A DNA stretch of 14,427 bases from NCBI GenBank assembly GCA_013372965.1, contig JABXIR010000296.1:1-14427 (forward strand). The letters are read 5' to 3'. Positions within the stretch are counted from its first letter, which is position 1. Each line of letters begins with the position of its first letter. The DNA is from Gammaproteobacteria bacterium. Its GTDB lineage: Bacteria > Pseudomonadota > Gammaproteobacteria > Pseudomonadales > DSM-25080. Shown in pieces: positions 1 to 6,277 of this stretch. Below the pieces are notes generated by a model. It was not told where the DNA came from. It searched no databases and saw only the letters and a program-made list of their open reading frames with translations. The translations under genes were made by a program, and so were the position numbers.

Positions 1-101
1 CGCCAATCACGCGCTAGTAATACGACATTGTGCTCGTAACGACGGCATAGGGCATCGAGTGCAGAGCCCAGTTTACCCTTACCGATTATGGCTATCTTCA
101 T
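1..101 (-). CDS. Rossmann-fold NAD(P)-binding protein, N-terminal fragment
   Basis: Only the first 33 codons lie in the window; the gene continues past the left edge. The fragment starts MKIAIIGKGKLGSAL, a beta strand followed by a GxGxxG dinucleotide-binding loop (Gly7, Gly9, Gly12) and a helix, then a second strand VVLLARD ending near residue 32. This is the opening of an NAD(P)-dependent Rossmann fold, as in 6-phosphogluconate-dehydrogenase-like, ketopantoate-reductase-like or F420/NADP-reductase-like proteins. The Arg31 after strand 2 would fit NADP preference, but that is inference. The ATG at 101-99 overlaps the pdxJ stop (ATGA), so translation is probably coupled to pdxJ and the protein may act in the same pathway or be co-regulated. 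The exact family cannot be decided from 33 residues. Confidence 0.75.
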   Translation of the reverse strand, partial: MKIAIIGKGKLGSALDALCRRYEHNVVLLARDW

Positions 102-856
102 GCGTCTTTTAGCAGCTCTGAGTAACGCTTAAGCGTGGTCGATAAGCCATAATTTAACGACTCAATGGTAAGCGCGTGGCCGATCGAGACTTCAGCTAAG
201 TGCGGCAGTTGCTTAAACAGCGTCATGTTATCTAAATTAAGATCGTGACCTGCGTTGACCCCTAACCCCAACTCATGAGCACGCGTCGCACAGTCGGCAT
301 AGCTTTCGAAGCTTTTCTTCGCTTCTTCCGGCCCCTCAAGCCATGCTTCTGCATAGGGCCCCGTGTAAAGCTCAATTCTGTCTGCGCCAATTTCCGGCAC
401 GCGATCTATCTGCGCTAAGTCGGCATCCATGAAGACGGAAACACGACAGCCCAGAGATTTGTAGTGTGCGATGAGCTCTGTCAGCTCTGTGTTGTCGCCC
501 GATAGGTCGAAACCGTGATCGCTGGTTAATTGTTCATCGGAGTCGGGTACTAGAGTCACTTGATCGGGGCGGACAAGCTCAATCAGCTTTGTGAAACCGG
601 GGTAGCTACCGAGTGCTGAGGCCAGTGGGTTCCCCTCGATATTGAACTCGACGTTAGAGTACTGCTGACAGAGGTCGGCTAGTGGTTCGATATCGTCTGC
701 ACGAATATGACGCTGGTCGGGCCTAGGATGAACCGTGATTCCTCGCGCGCCTAGTTCAATGCACGACTTCGAATACGCAACTAAGTCGGGGTTGTTTCCC
801 TCGCGTGAGTTACGGATCAGTGCGATTTTGTTGACGTTTACACTCAGTATAACCAT
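98..856 (-). CDS. pdxJ: Pyridoxine 5'-phosphate synthase (PdxJ), divergent subfamily
   Basis: PdxJ is a cytosolic TIM-barrel enzyme that condenses 1-deoxyxylulose 5-phosphate with 3-amino-2-oxopropyl phosphate to give pyridoxine 5'-phosphate in the DXP-dependent vitamin B6 route. The 252-residue product shows the family signatures: SVNVNKIALIRN near residues 5-16, ITVHPRPDQRHI (His43, Arg45, His50), Glu70 in VEFNIEGN, IELYTGPYA around 161-169, NAGHDL (His204) and VSIGHAL at 223-229. The details (HPRPDxRHIR, EFNIEGNP, LVPDxxxxLTS, LNAGHDL-like) match the subfamily I know from Bacteroidota better than the E. coli form (HLREDRRHI, NAGHGL). No later in-frame start would keep the conserved N-terminal strand, so the ATG at 856 is required even though it lies inside the 3' end of the upstream cyclophilin gene. 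The Shine-Dalgarno is weak. In most gammaproteobacteria pdxJ sits between recO and acpS; here it does not. Confidence 0.93.
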   Translation of the reverse strand: MVILSVNVNKIALIRNSREGNNPDLVAYSKSCIELGARGITVHPRPDQRHIRADDIEPLADLCQQYSNVEFNIEGNPLASALGSYPGFTKLIELVRPDQVTLVPDSDEQLTSDHGFDLSGDNTELTELIAHYKSLGCRVSVFMDADLAQIDRVPEIGADRIELYTGPYAEAWLEGPEEAKKSFESYADCATRAHELGLGVNAGHDLNLDNMTLFKQLPHLAEVSIGHALTIESLNYGLSTTLKRYSELLKDA

Positions 857-1406
857 GGTTCTCTGTCTCTATTGGCTTAATCCAAATGACCCTTACAGGG
901 TTGCTGGGTAGATGGGTAAATGACTCGAATTGGCGCGTCTCTTCTTTGGCAATGGCGTCGGCAACGGCTAATCCACATCTAATATTAGCAAACACCGTGT
1001 ATCCGGGAGATTCAGGTGTGGCGTCAAGATGAGGGTTATCTTTTAAATTGACATAAAACTGGCTCGTAGCACTATTTGGGTCACTAAAACGGGCCATTGC
1101 GACCGTGCCGCGGAGATTGCGAAGCCCATTAGTACTCTCATTCTCAATCGCGTCGTGAGTGTCTTTTCGATCGAGGGTTGTCGTGAAACCACCCCCTTGA
1201 ACAACAAAATCCTCAACCACGCGGTGGAAAATCGTGTGGTTATAAAATCCTTCGTTTACGTAACGATCGAAGTTTTCACTAGAAATCGGCGCGAGTTGCT
1301 CGTGAGTTTCTAGGTACATCGTGCCAAGATCGGTAAAGACTTCATAGGTCTTTGCTTCGACGCCTGCGGTGAATAAGGCTAATAGAGCCGCTACGGATCG
1401 CTTCAC
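810..1406 (-). CDS. ppiA: Cyclophilin-type peptidyl-prolyl cis-trans isomerase, probably exported
   Basis: This 198-residue protein is a single-domain cyclophilin that catalyses proline cis-trans isomerisation in protein folding. It begins with a short signal-like segment: basic KR at residues 2-3, a hydrophobic stretch to about 15, and a possible cleavage after VEA at 18, suggesting a periplasmic site as for E. coli PpiA. The fold motifs follow in order: NFxxYVNEGFYNHTIFHRV (catalytic Arg62), VVQGGG (Gln70), NGLRNLRGTVAMAR (about 93-106), SATSQFYVN (112-120) and GYTVFANI (135-142). The domain ends near residue 180; the polar tail after that overlaps pdxJ in another frame. The start is GTG at 1406, sharing GTGA with the yciI stop, with no clear Shine-Dalgarno, so translation is probably coupled. 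PpiA versus a cytosolic PpiB-like enzyme depends on whether the short signal is functional, so the symbol is tentative. Confidence 0.88.
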   Translation of the reverse strand: MKRSVAALLALFTAGVEAKTYEVFTDLGTMYLETHEQLAPISSENFDRYVNEGFYNHTIFHRVVEDFVVQGGGFTTTLDRKDTHDAIENESTNGLRNLRGTVAMARFSDPNSATSQFYVNLKDNPHLDATPESPGYTVFANIRCGLAVADAIAKEETRQFESFTHLPSNPVRVIWIKPIETENHGYTECKRQQNRTDP

Positions 1407-1690
1407 GGGAGTACCGCTTTAAATGGTTTAACCACGACGTTTGCGTAAACGCCTGCTTCGATATAGGGATCAACGTCAGCCCAACGTGATGCATCTTCGA
1501 GCGAGTCAAACTCCGCGATAACTAAACTGCCCGTAAAGCCCTCGGTACCGTCACTATTAGGGTGCGGACCCGCGACGAGTAAGCGATCTTGGTCAGCTAA
1601 TGCTTGCAACCGCGCGAGGTGAGCGGGGCGCACGTTCTTACGACGCTCTAAGGAGTTAGGAACGTCCTCACTGATGATAGCAAATAGCAT
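1403..1690 (-). CDS. yciI: YciI family protein
   Basis: A 95-residue protein of the YciI family, a small ferredoxin-like fold. It shows the family pattern: a strand starting LFAIISED, then ERRKNVRPAHLARL with the conserved His24, RLLVAGPHP, GSLVIAEFDSLEDASRWADVDPY, and a closing VVVKPFKAV. The biochemical role of YciI in proteobacteria is unsettled; a conserved His/Asp pair suggests an enzyme, but no substrate is established. It starts 1 nt after the yciB stop, with a GAGAGGA Shine-Dalgarno that lies in the end of yciB, and its stop overlaps the cyclophilin start. The yciB-yciI pairing is common in gammaproteobacteria. Confidence 0.92.
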   Translation of the reverse strand: MLFAIISEDVPNSLERRKNVRPAHLARLQALADQDRLLVAGPHPNSDGTEGFTGSLVIAEFDSLEDASRWADVDPYIEAGVYANVVVKPFKAVLP

Positions 1691-1691
1691 G

Positions 1692-2282
1692 TTACTGATT
1701 TTCCTCTCGATTGTTCTGTTTTAAATCGGGCATCACGATGAATGACGTGATCACGACAATGATAATACTAAAGCCTACGGCACTATAGAGTTTGTAATCG
1801 ACCCAGAAGGCCTCGCTAAACTGGTACGCCACGACAAGATTTAATAGACCAACGCTAAATAGGTACACCACCCAGGTCCATTCAAGGCGGGCCCATGTTT
1901 TGCTGGTGAGCTCAAGTTGGCCGCCCATGGCAAGCTTGATCCAGCTACGTTTACCGAAGAGTTTTGGGACAACGATGCCTAATGCTAATACCCAGTTGAC
2001 CAGTGTCGGCTTCCACTGAATAAACGCTGCACTATGAAAGCCTAAGGTTAGTGCGCCGAGTGCGATAACGACCACCGCGGTCCAAAATAGTTTTTTATCG
2101 ACCTTTTTACGGAGTACTGTGTCGATGATTAATACGATCGGATACGACAGCATGATCGCGATGGTCGCAGAATAGATACCATCAAGCGTGTAACTCCACC
2201 CAAATAGCTCAATCGTTGAACCACTGAGTTTATACACTACAAAAAAAAGAATAATCGGAAGAAATTCAAGAAGTTGTTTCAT
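1692..2282 (-). CDS. yciB: Inner-membrane septation protein YciB (IspZ)
   Basis: This 196-residue polytopic membrane protein is YciB, formerly intracellular septation protein A, involved in cell-envelope integrity and division-linked envelope synthesis in gammaproteobacteria. Family marks include the N-terminal MKQLLEFLPIILFFVVYKL, the KKLFW segment, the WKPTLVNWVLALG segment, and the cytoplasmic-loop stretch W(T/A)RLEWTWVVYLF. About five hydrophobic membrane segments are visible (near residues 5-20, 30-55, 65-83, 85-105, 133-155 and 163-185, the third and fourth possibly one unit). The C-terminus is polar (KQNNREENQ). The ATG at 2282 lacks a good Shine-Dalgarno. It is the first gene of the leftward cluster and has a good candidate promoter in the 71-bp divergent gap. 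Confidence 0.95.
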   Translation of the reverse strand: MKQLLEFLPIILFFVVYKLSGSTIELFGWSYTLDGIYSATIAIMLSYPIVLIIDTVLRKKVDKKLFWTAVVVIALGALTLGFHSAAFIQWKPTLVNWVLALGIVVPKLFGKRSWIKLAMGGQLELTSKTWARLEWTWVVYLFSVGLLNLVVAYQFSEAFWVDYKLYSAVGFSIIIVVITSFIVMPDLKQNNREENQ

Positions 2283-2291
2283 TTTAATTCG

Positions 2292-2320
2292 TCGACAAAT
2301 GTAAGTACTGCAATCATAAT
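2292..2320 (+). promoter_or_regulatory. Candidate sigma-70 promoter for rnm-yciO
   Basis: TCGACA (2292-2297, 5/6 to TTGACA) and CATAAT (2315-2320, 5/6 to TATAAT) are separated by exactly 17 nt. Initiation near 2327 would give a leader of about 27 nt before the GTG start of rnm. It is the best promoter match seen in the window and is interleaved with the divergent yciB promoter. Confidence 0.6.
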
Positions 2321-2341
2321 TAACTCAAGCATTTAAGTCAC
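2313..2341 (-). promoter_or_regulatory. Candidate sigma-70 promoter for yciB-yciI-ppi-pdxJ
   Basis: On the minus strand a GTGACT -35 box (2341-2336, 4/6) is separated by 17 nt from a TATGAT -10 box (2318-2313, 5/6). Initiation near 2306 would give a leader of about 24 nt before the yciB ATG. The -10 box overlaps the -10 box of the opposite promoter. This is a by-eye consensus match without experimental support. Confidence 0.5.
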
Positions 2342-2353
2342 TGAGGAAAACGC

Positions 2354-3196
2354 GTGAAGCCACTGAAATGGGATCTGCATTTCCATTCCAACTATTCTGA
2401 CGGCGCTTTGTCACCCGAGGAGCTTGCTGATCGCGTCGCCGATGCCAATTTGGACGTCGTTGCGTTAACCGATCACGATACGACGAACGGTATTGAACCA
2501 TTTCGAAGCGCGGCTAGAAACCGTTTCGCTGTTATATCTGGTTGTGAAATTTCTACGAATTGGCGCAAGCGATGCATACATATTGTTGCGCTCGATTTCG
2601 ATGAACAGAGTGTCGATTTGCAGTCGTTAATTGCCGATTCGGTGTCACGTCGAGAGCAGCGTAATGTGCGAATTGCGAGTTTATTAACGCGTGAGCTTAA
2701 GCTGACCGAGGATATTCTTCAATTGGCGCGCGCTGAAGCCGAGAATGGCGAAGTCTGCCGGCCTCATTTCGCGAAGGCGCTTGCCAATTTGGGTATCGTA
2801 CGAGATACCTCAACCGCTTTTCAGAAATGGCTCGGAAACGGAAAAAAATGTGCGGCGTCAGTTGAGTGGCCCGAGTTAACGGAAGTGATAGAGGCGATTC
2901 ATCGCGCCGGTGGTGTTGCGGTATTAGCACATCCGCTCCAGTACAAATTGACGCGCACTAAACTCAACGAGCTTCTCGACGATTTTATGGAAGCCAATGG
3001 CGACGCGGTCGAAGTCGCGACGCCGGATGTACAGCCAACTCAAGTTGTCTCGCTCATCGATCGAGTGACGTCCCGAGGGCTTACGGTCAGTGGTGGTTCT
3101 GATTATCATGACGACAGTTGGGGCGGCAAAGCTGTGGGCAGTATTCCCACGCTTCCCGATGGAACGCCACTTCTAATTCATGCCTTAACGGATTAA
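2354..3196 (+). CDS. rnm: PHP-domain nuclease RNase AM (YciV/TrpH family)
   Basis: A 280-residue PHP-superfamily phosphoesterase. The E. coli homologue (YciV, RNase AM) is a 5'-3' exonuclease that matures 5' ends of rRNAs and acts on short oligonucleotides and 3',5'-bisphosphonucleotides. Metal-binding motifs are complete: DLHFHSNYSDG (His9, His11, Asp16), ALTDHDT (Asp40, His41), GCEIS (Glu65), IHIV (His76), RPHF, AVLAHP (His193) and SGGSDYH (Asp250, His252). Length agrees with the family. The start is GTG at 2354, preceded by GAGGA at about 2343-2347; the next residues, KPLKWDLH, run directly into the first metal motif, so a later start is excluded. It is followed after 3 nt by yciO, as in E. 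coli, so the two are probably co-transcribed. The old TrpH name for this family has no support here. Confidence 0.92.
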   Translation: MKPLKWDLHFHSNYSDGALSPEELADRVADANLDVVALTDHDTTNGIEPFRSAARNRFAVISGCEISTNWRKRCIHIVALDFDEQSVDLQSLIADSVSRREQRNVRIASLLTRELKLTEDILQLARAEAENGEVCRPHFAKALANLGIVRDTSTAFQKWLGNGKKCAASVEWPELTEVIEAIHRAGGVAVLAHPLQYKLTRTKLNELLDDFMEANGDAVEVATPDVQPTQVVSLIDRVTSRGLTVSGGSDYHDDSWGGKAVGSIPTLPDGTPLLIHALTD

Positions 3197-3199
3197 CTT

Positions 3200-3832
3200 A
3201 TGAGTCAATTCTTTCAAATGCACCCAGACAATCCGCAGCCACGACTCGCGAAGCAGGCTGTGGAGATTCTTCGCTCAGGTGGGCTCATCGCGTATCCAAC
3301 CGACTCGGGCTATGCCTTGGGATGTTGCTTAGGGCAAAAGCGCGAAATAGAGCGTATGCGAACGATTCGACGCGTCGACTCTAAGCACAACTTCACGCTT
3401 CTGTGTGGTGATCTCTCTGCGGTGGGAGAGTTTGCTAAGGTTAATAATGCCTATTACCGCCTATTGAAAGCGGCTACTCCGGGCGCATTTACGTTTATTC
3501 TTAGTGCGACTAGGGAAGTGCCACGTCAGATGATGCACCCGAAGAAGCGTACGATTGGGATTCGCGTGCCGTCGAATCCAATCGCGCACTCGATTCTCGA
3601 ACAGTTGGGTGAGCCACTCATTTCAACCACGTTGATCGCACCAAACGAGACTGATCCATTCTATGATCCGTGGGAAATCCGCCAAATGTTCGAACATCAG
3701 CTCGATTTAATCATCGATGGCGGATGGGTGGCACCGGAGCCAACGACCGTCATTGATTTAACTGAGGATATTCCTCAGCTCTTGCGAAAAGGTGGCGGAG
3801 ATTGGACACCTTTTATTCCTGACGAAATTTAA
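3200..3832 (+). CDS. yciO: YciO, Sua5/YrdC/TsaC-family protein
   Basis: A 210-residue protein of the YrdC-like fold. The close match to E. coli YciO (MSQFF at the start, HPDNPQPRL, YPTDSGYALGC, HNFTLLC, TPGAFTFIL, KKRTIGIRVPSNPIA, PTTVIDLTED) identifies YciO rather than TsaC, the main L-threonylcarbamoyladenylate synthase of the tRNA t6A pathway. The role of YciO is less certain: the fold predicts binding of RNA or nucleotide with threonylcarbamoyl-AMP chemistry, and weak t6A-related activity has been discussed for the E. coli protein. The ATG lies 3 nt after the rnm stop. The protein ends at PDEI shortly before a separate promoter-like element upstream of scpA. Confidence 0.93.
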   Translation: MSQFFQMHPDNPQPRLAKQAVEILRSGGLIAYPTDSGYALGCCLGQKREIERMRTIRRVDSKHNFTLLCGDLSAVGEFAKVNNAYYRLLKAATPGAFTFILSATREVPRQMMHPKKRTIGIRVPSNPIAHSILEQLGEPLISTTLIAPNETDPFYDPWEIRQMFEHQLDLIIDGGWVAPEPTTVIDLTEDIPQLLRKGGGDWTPFIPDEI

Positions 3833-3847
3833 AAAGCTTGGTACTAT
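3819..3847 (+). promoter_or_regulatory. Weak candidate promoter upstream of scpA
   Basis: CTGACG (3819-3824) and TACTAT (3842-3847) are spaced by 17 nt; each matches the sigma-70 consensus at 4 of 6 positions. An overlapping TATAAA lies at 3845-3850. The -35 box falls within the last codons of yciO. It could give scpA-scpB-rluB a transcript of their own, but read-through from the rnm promoter is equally possible because no terminator is visible in the 59-bp gap. Confidence 0.3.
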
Positions 3848-3891
3848 AAACGAATAATTAACGACAAGATTACTCAAAAGGGGGCGTACGC

Positions 3892-4698
3892 ATGTCGACC
3901 AGCGAAGCAACGATGGCGCTTATTGGCGGCGAGCCACTCGCTGAAATTCCCAAGGATCTTTACATCCCCCCTGATGCTCTGCGGATTATTCTCGAGTCGT
4001 TTCAAGGCCCGCTCGACTTGTTACTTTACTTAATCCGTAAACAAAATATTGACATCCTCGAAGTCAATGTTGCTCAGATCACTGAACAGTACATGACGTA
4101 CGTTGATCTTATGAAAAATCTACAGCTTGAACTTGCCGCCGAGTATCTCGTGATGGCAGCGACGTTGGCAGAAATTAAATCACGCATGTTGCTACCGCGA
4201 AGTGACGAGCACGACGATGAAGAGGACGATCCTCGCGCCGCTTTAATTCGTCGACTTCAAGAGTACGAACGCTATAAGGCTGCGGCCGAAGACTTAGATG
4301 CGCTTCCGCGTGTCGATCGGGACACCATTGTCGCGCAGCCCCAGTACTTTGAGCCTATTCGTAAAAGCTCTCATCCCGATGTCGAGCTCGGTGAGTTATG
4401 CTTGGCGTTTGGCGAAGTGCTAAAGCGCGCCAGTATGTTTGAGTCACACCAGATTGCGAGAGAACAACTCAGCACGCGCGAGCGAATGACAGCGGTATTA
4501 GACCATTTAAAGGGGTCCGATAGGCTGGTTAAGTTTTCCGAACTCTTCCGACTCGAGGAAGGTAGGGCAGGAGTGGTTGTTACCTTCTTGGCCATAATGG
4601 AGCTGATAAAAGAGTCTTTACTTGATATCGTTCAGGTTGAAGCCTTTGGGGAAATTCGAGTTCGTGCGCGTATATCGGAGGTTGCGATTGATGGATAA
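3892..4698 (+). CDS. scpA: Segregation and condensation protein A, kleisin (ScpA)
   Basis: ScpA is the kleisin that bridges SMC heads and binds ScpB dimers in the bacterial condensin complex acting on the nucleoid. The 268-residue protein has the N-terminal kleisin signature SFQGPLDLLLYLIRKQNIDIL (about residues 37-57), then AAEYLVMAATLAEIKSRMLLPR (about 84-105), an acidic linker EHDDEEDD near 107-114, and a C-terminal winged-helix region ending VRARISEVAI. It carries about 35 residues before the conserved start, often seen in gammaproteobacterial members. The ATG at 3892 is preceded by AAGGGGG at about 3879-3884. The stop lies 5 bases inside scpB, so the two are translationally coupled, as usual for partners of one complex. 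Presence of ScpA implies an SMC-type condensin elsewhere in the genome. Confidence 0.96.
   Translation: MSTSEATMALIGGEPLAEIPKDLYIPPDALRIILESFQGPLDLLLYLIRKQNIDILEVNVAQITEQYMTYVDLMKNLQLELAAEYLVMAATLAEIKSRMLLPRSDEHDDEEDDPRAALIRRLQEYERYKAAAEDLDALPRVDRDTIVAQPQYFEPIRKSSHPDVELGELCLAFGEVLKRASMFESHQIAREQLSTRERMTAVLDHLKGSDRLVKFSELFRLEEGRAGVVVTFLAIMELIKESLLDIVQVEAFGEIRVRARISEVAIDG
4677..4681 (+). promoter_or_regulatory. Ribosome binding site that fixes the scpB start
   Basis: GGAGG lies inside the 3' end of scpA, 9 nt before the ATG at 4691. It supports that ATG over the earlier in-frame ATG at 4622, which would add 23 non-homologous residues. Confidence 0.75.
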
Positions 4699-5404
4699 GC
4701 TATTCTGTTCGCATATCATAGAGGCGGCACTATTTACCGCAGATAAGCCACTTGATAAGCAAAAGATTAAGCGTTTATTTGATGAAGGTAGAGAGCCAGA
4801 CTCCTCGTTAATCGACGAGGCCATCGAGCTAATCGAAGCGAGATTCGAAACCTCGGCTATGATGTTACAGCGTGTCGCATCGGGCTGGCGTTTCACTGCT
4901 CGTGATGAGGTACTTCCATATATTTCTCGTATGGTCGAGGAGCGTCCGCAAAAATACTCCCGGGCGTTACTTGAAACCCTGGCGCTTATTGCTTACCGAC
5001 AGCCCATCACGCGAGGCGAAATTGAAGATGTTCGCGGTGTAGCCGTCAGTTCGAACATTATTCGAACACTCACTGAACGGGGCTGGGTAAAAGAAGTAGG
5101 TCATAAAGAAGTGCCGGGACGCCCTGCGTTATTCGGTACAACCCCTGCTTTTTTGGATTATTTTAATTTAACGTCGTTGTCGCAGCTACCTTCGTTAAAC
5201 GACATTCGCGATATCGACGAAATTGGTCGCGACGTGTTTGGGTTGCCTGACGGCGGTGATAGCGCAGAAGTTGCGCAAGACGATTACACTAGTGTGTTTA
5301 CGGAAGAACCCCTTAACGAGGGAGATAGTCGAGAAACACTGCTAGAAACTAAAGTTGAATCCATTTTATCGGATTCACTTCAACTAGAGGAAGAAAAAGC
5401 CTAA
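4691..5404 (+). CDS. scpB: Segregation and condensation protein B (ScpB)
   Basis: ScpB dimers bind the ScpA kleisin and complete the SMC-ScpAB condensin. The chosen start gives 237 residues beginning MDKLFCSHIIEAALFTADKPL, which matches where ScpB proteins normally begin. An in-frame ATG at 4622 exists but lies deep within scpA. Two winged-helix domains are recognisable: residues about 1-80, and 85-165 with SRALLETLALIAYRQPITRGEI, VRGVAVSSNIIRTL and a RGWVKEVGHKEVPGRPALFG stretch, then FLDYFNLTSLSQLP. The roughly 60 C-terminal residues are acidic and look disordered. The gene overlaps scpA by 8 nt and rluB by 1 nt (TAATG), so the three are surely one translational unit. Confidence 0.95.
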   Translation: MDKLFCSHIIEAALFTADKPLDKQKIKRLFDEGREPDSSLIDEAIELIEARFETSAMMLQRVASGWRFTARDEVLPYISRMVEERPQKYSRALLETLALIAYRQPITRGEIEDVRGVAVSSNIIRTLTERGWVKEVGHKEVPGRPALFGTTPAFLDYFNLTSLSQLPSLNDIRDIDEIGRDVFGLPDGGDSAEVAQDDYTSVFTEEPLNEGDSRETLLETKVESILSDSLQLEEEKA

Positions 5405-6246
5405 TGAGCGAAGGCGAGAAGATACAAAAGTTGCTCGCAGCGAATGGCGTTGCGTCCCGCCGGGAGGCGGAGCGATTAATTGCAGCAGGACGAGTTCTTG
5501 TTGATGGTCAACCAGCCCACATTGGTCAGCGACTAAGTGGCAAGGAAAAAATTGAAGTCGATGGTAAGCGAGTCCGAGTTGAAGAGCTCGATCGTCGCCG
5601 TGTCATCGTATATCACAAGCGTGAAGGTGAGGTATGCACTCGTTCCGACCCTGAAGGTCGCCCGACGGTTTTCGATAACCTGCCATCCATGCGTGGCGAG
5701 CGGCTGATCAGTGTTGGTCGTCTCGACATCAATACTAGCGGTCTACTGCTGTTTACCAACGACGGTGAACTGGCGAACCGCCTAATGCACCCGCGATACA
5801 ACATGGATCGGGAGTACGCTGTGCGTATCCACGGTGATGTAACGGACGAAATGATTGAACGCCTTAAAGAAGGTGTTTGGCTTGAAGACGGTATGGCTAA
5901 ATTTACCGATGTTCGTGCAGCAAACAACGATACAGATCGCACCAACCATTGGTTCTATGTAGCACTTCTCGAGGGGCGAAACCGTGAAGTTCGTCGTTTA
6001 TGGGAGTCACAAGGTGTTGAAGTGAGTCGATTGAAGCGCGTGCGCTACGGACCAGTCTTCATTCCTAGTCACCTTACACAGGGTTCGTGGCTCGAATTAC
6101 CGCCAAAAGACGTATCGGTTCTTTTACGTGAAGTTGAACTGGCTGGAGAACGAGCAAAGCTTAAACCGGAAGAACTAAAACAGTTTAAGCGTCAAAACGA
6201 TCGTTTGCGTCGCCGCGCAGAACGCGGAAGACGTACCAAGCGTTAA
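5404..6246 (+). CDS. rluB: 23S rRNA pseudouridine(2605) synthase RluB
   Basis: RluB converts U2605 (E. coli numbering) of 23S rRNA to pseudouridine. The 280-residue protein starts with an S4 RNA-binding domain (EKIQKLLAANGVASRREAER, then VLVDGQPA) and continues with an RsuA-type pseudouridine synthase domain containing the catalytic motif SVGRLDINTSGLLLFTNDG with Asp108, followed by NREVRRLWESQGVEVSRLKR. The C-terminal 35 residues are strongly basic (RRRAERGRRTKR at the end), as in other RluB proteins, and probably contact rRNA. The position directly after scpA-scpB is the typical gammaproteobacterial arrangement and separates RluB from the paralogues RluE, RluF and RsuA. A hairpin terminator follows the stop immediately. 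Confidence 0.94.
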   Translation: MSEGEKIQKLLAANGVASRREAERLIAAGRVLVDGQPAHIGQRLSGKEKIEVDGKRVRVEELDRRRVIVYHKREGEVCTRSDPEGRPTVFDNLPSMRGERLISVGRLDINTSGLLLFTNDGELANRLMHPRYNMDREYAVRIHGDVTDEMIERLKEGVWLEDGMAKFTDVRAANNDTDRTNHWFYVALLEGRNREVRRLWESQGVEVSRLKRVRYGPVFIPSHLTQGSWLELPPKDVSVLLREVELAGERAKLKPEELKQFKRQNDRLRRRAERGRRTKR

Positions 6247-6248
6247 AC

Positions 6249-6277
6249 AAAAAAGCAGCCATTCGGCTGCTTTTTTT
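6249..6277. terminator. Bidirectional rho-independent terminator between rluB and yciK
   Basis: A perfect 7-bp stem, AGCAGCC (6254-6260) and GGCTGCT (6265-6271), with loop ATTC, is flanked by six A (6249-6254) and seven T (6271-6277). Read rightwards it ends the scpA-scpB-rluB transcript; read leftwards the A-run becomes a T-run and ends the ubiG-yciK transcript. The element overlaps the yciK stop codon (6276-6278). Confidence 0.93.

Noticed and set aside
2283..2296. 14-bp repeat (TTTAATTCGTCGAC) shared with 4242-4255
   Set aside because: The second copy lies within scpA codons for a conserved stretch and there are no further copies; it is best explained by chance.
3118..3384. 88-codon plus-strand frame across the rnm/yciO junction
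   Set aside because: It overlaps two clearly assigned genes in another frame and has no family features.
4622..4690. Longer scpB start at the ATG at 4622
   Set aside because: It would overlap scpA by 77 nt and add residues with no similarity to ScpB; GGAGG at 4677-4681 points to 4691.
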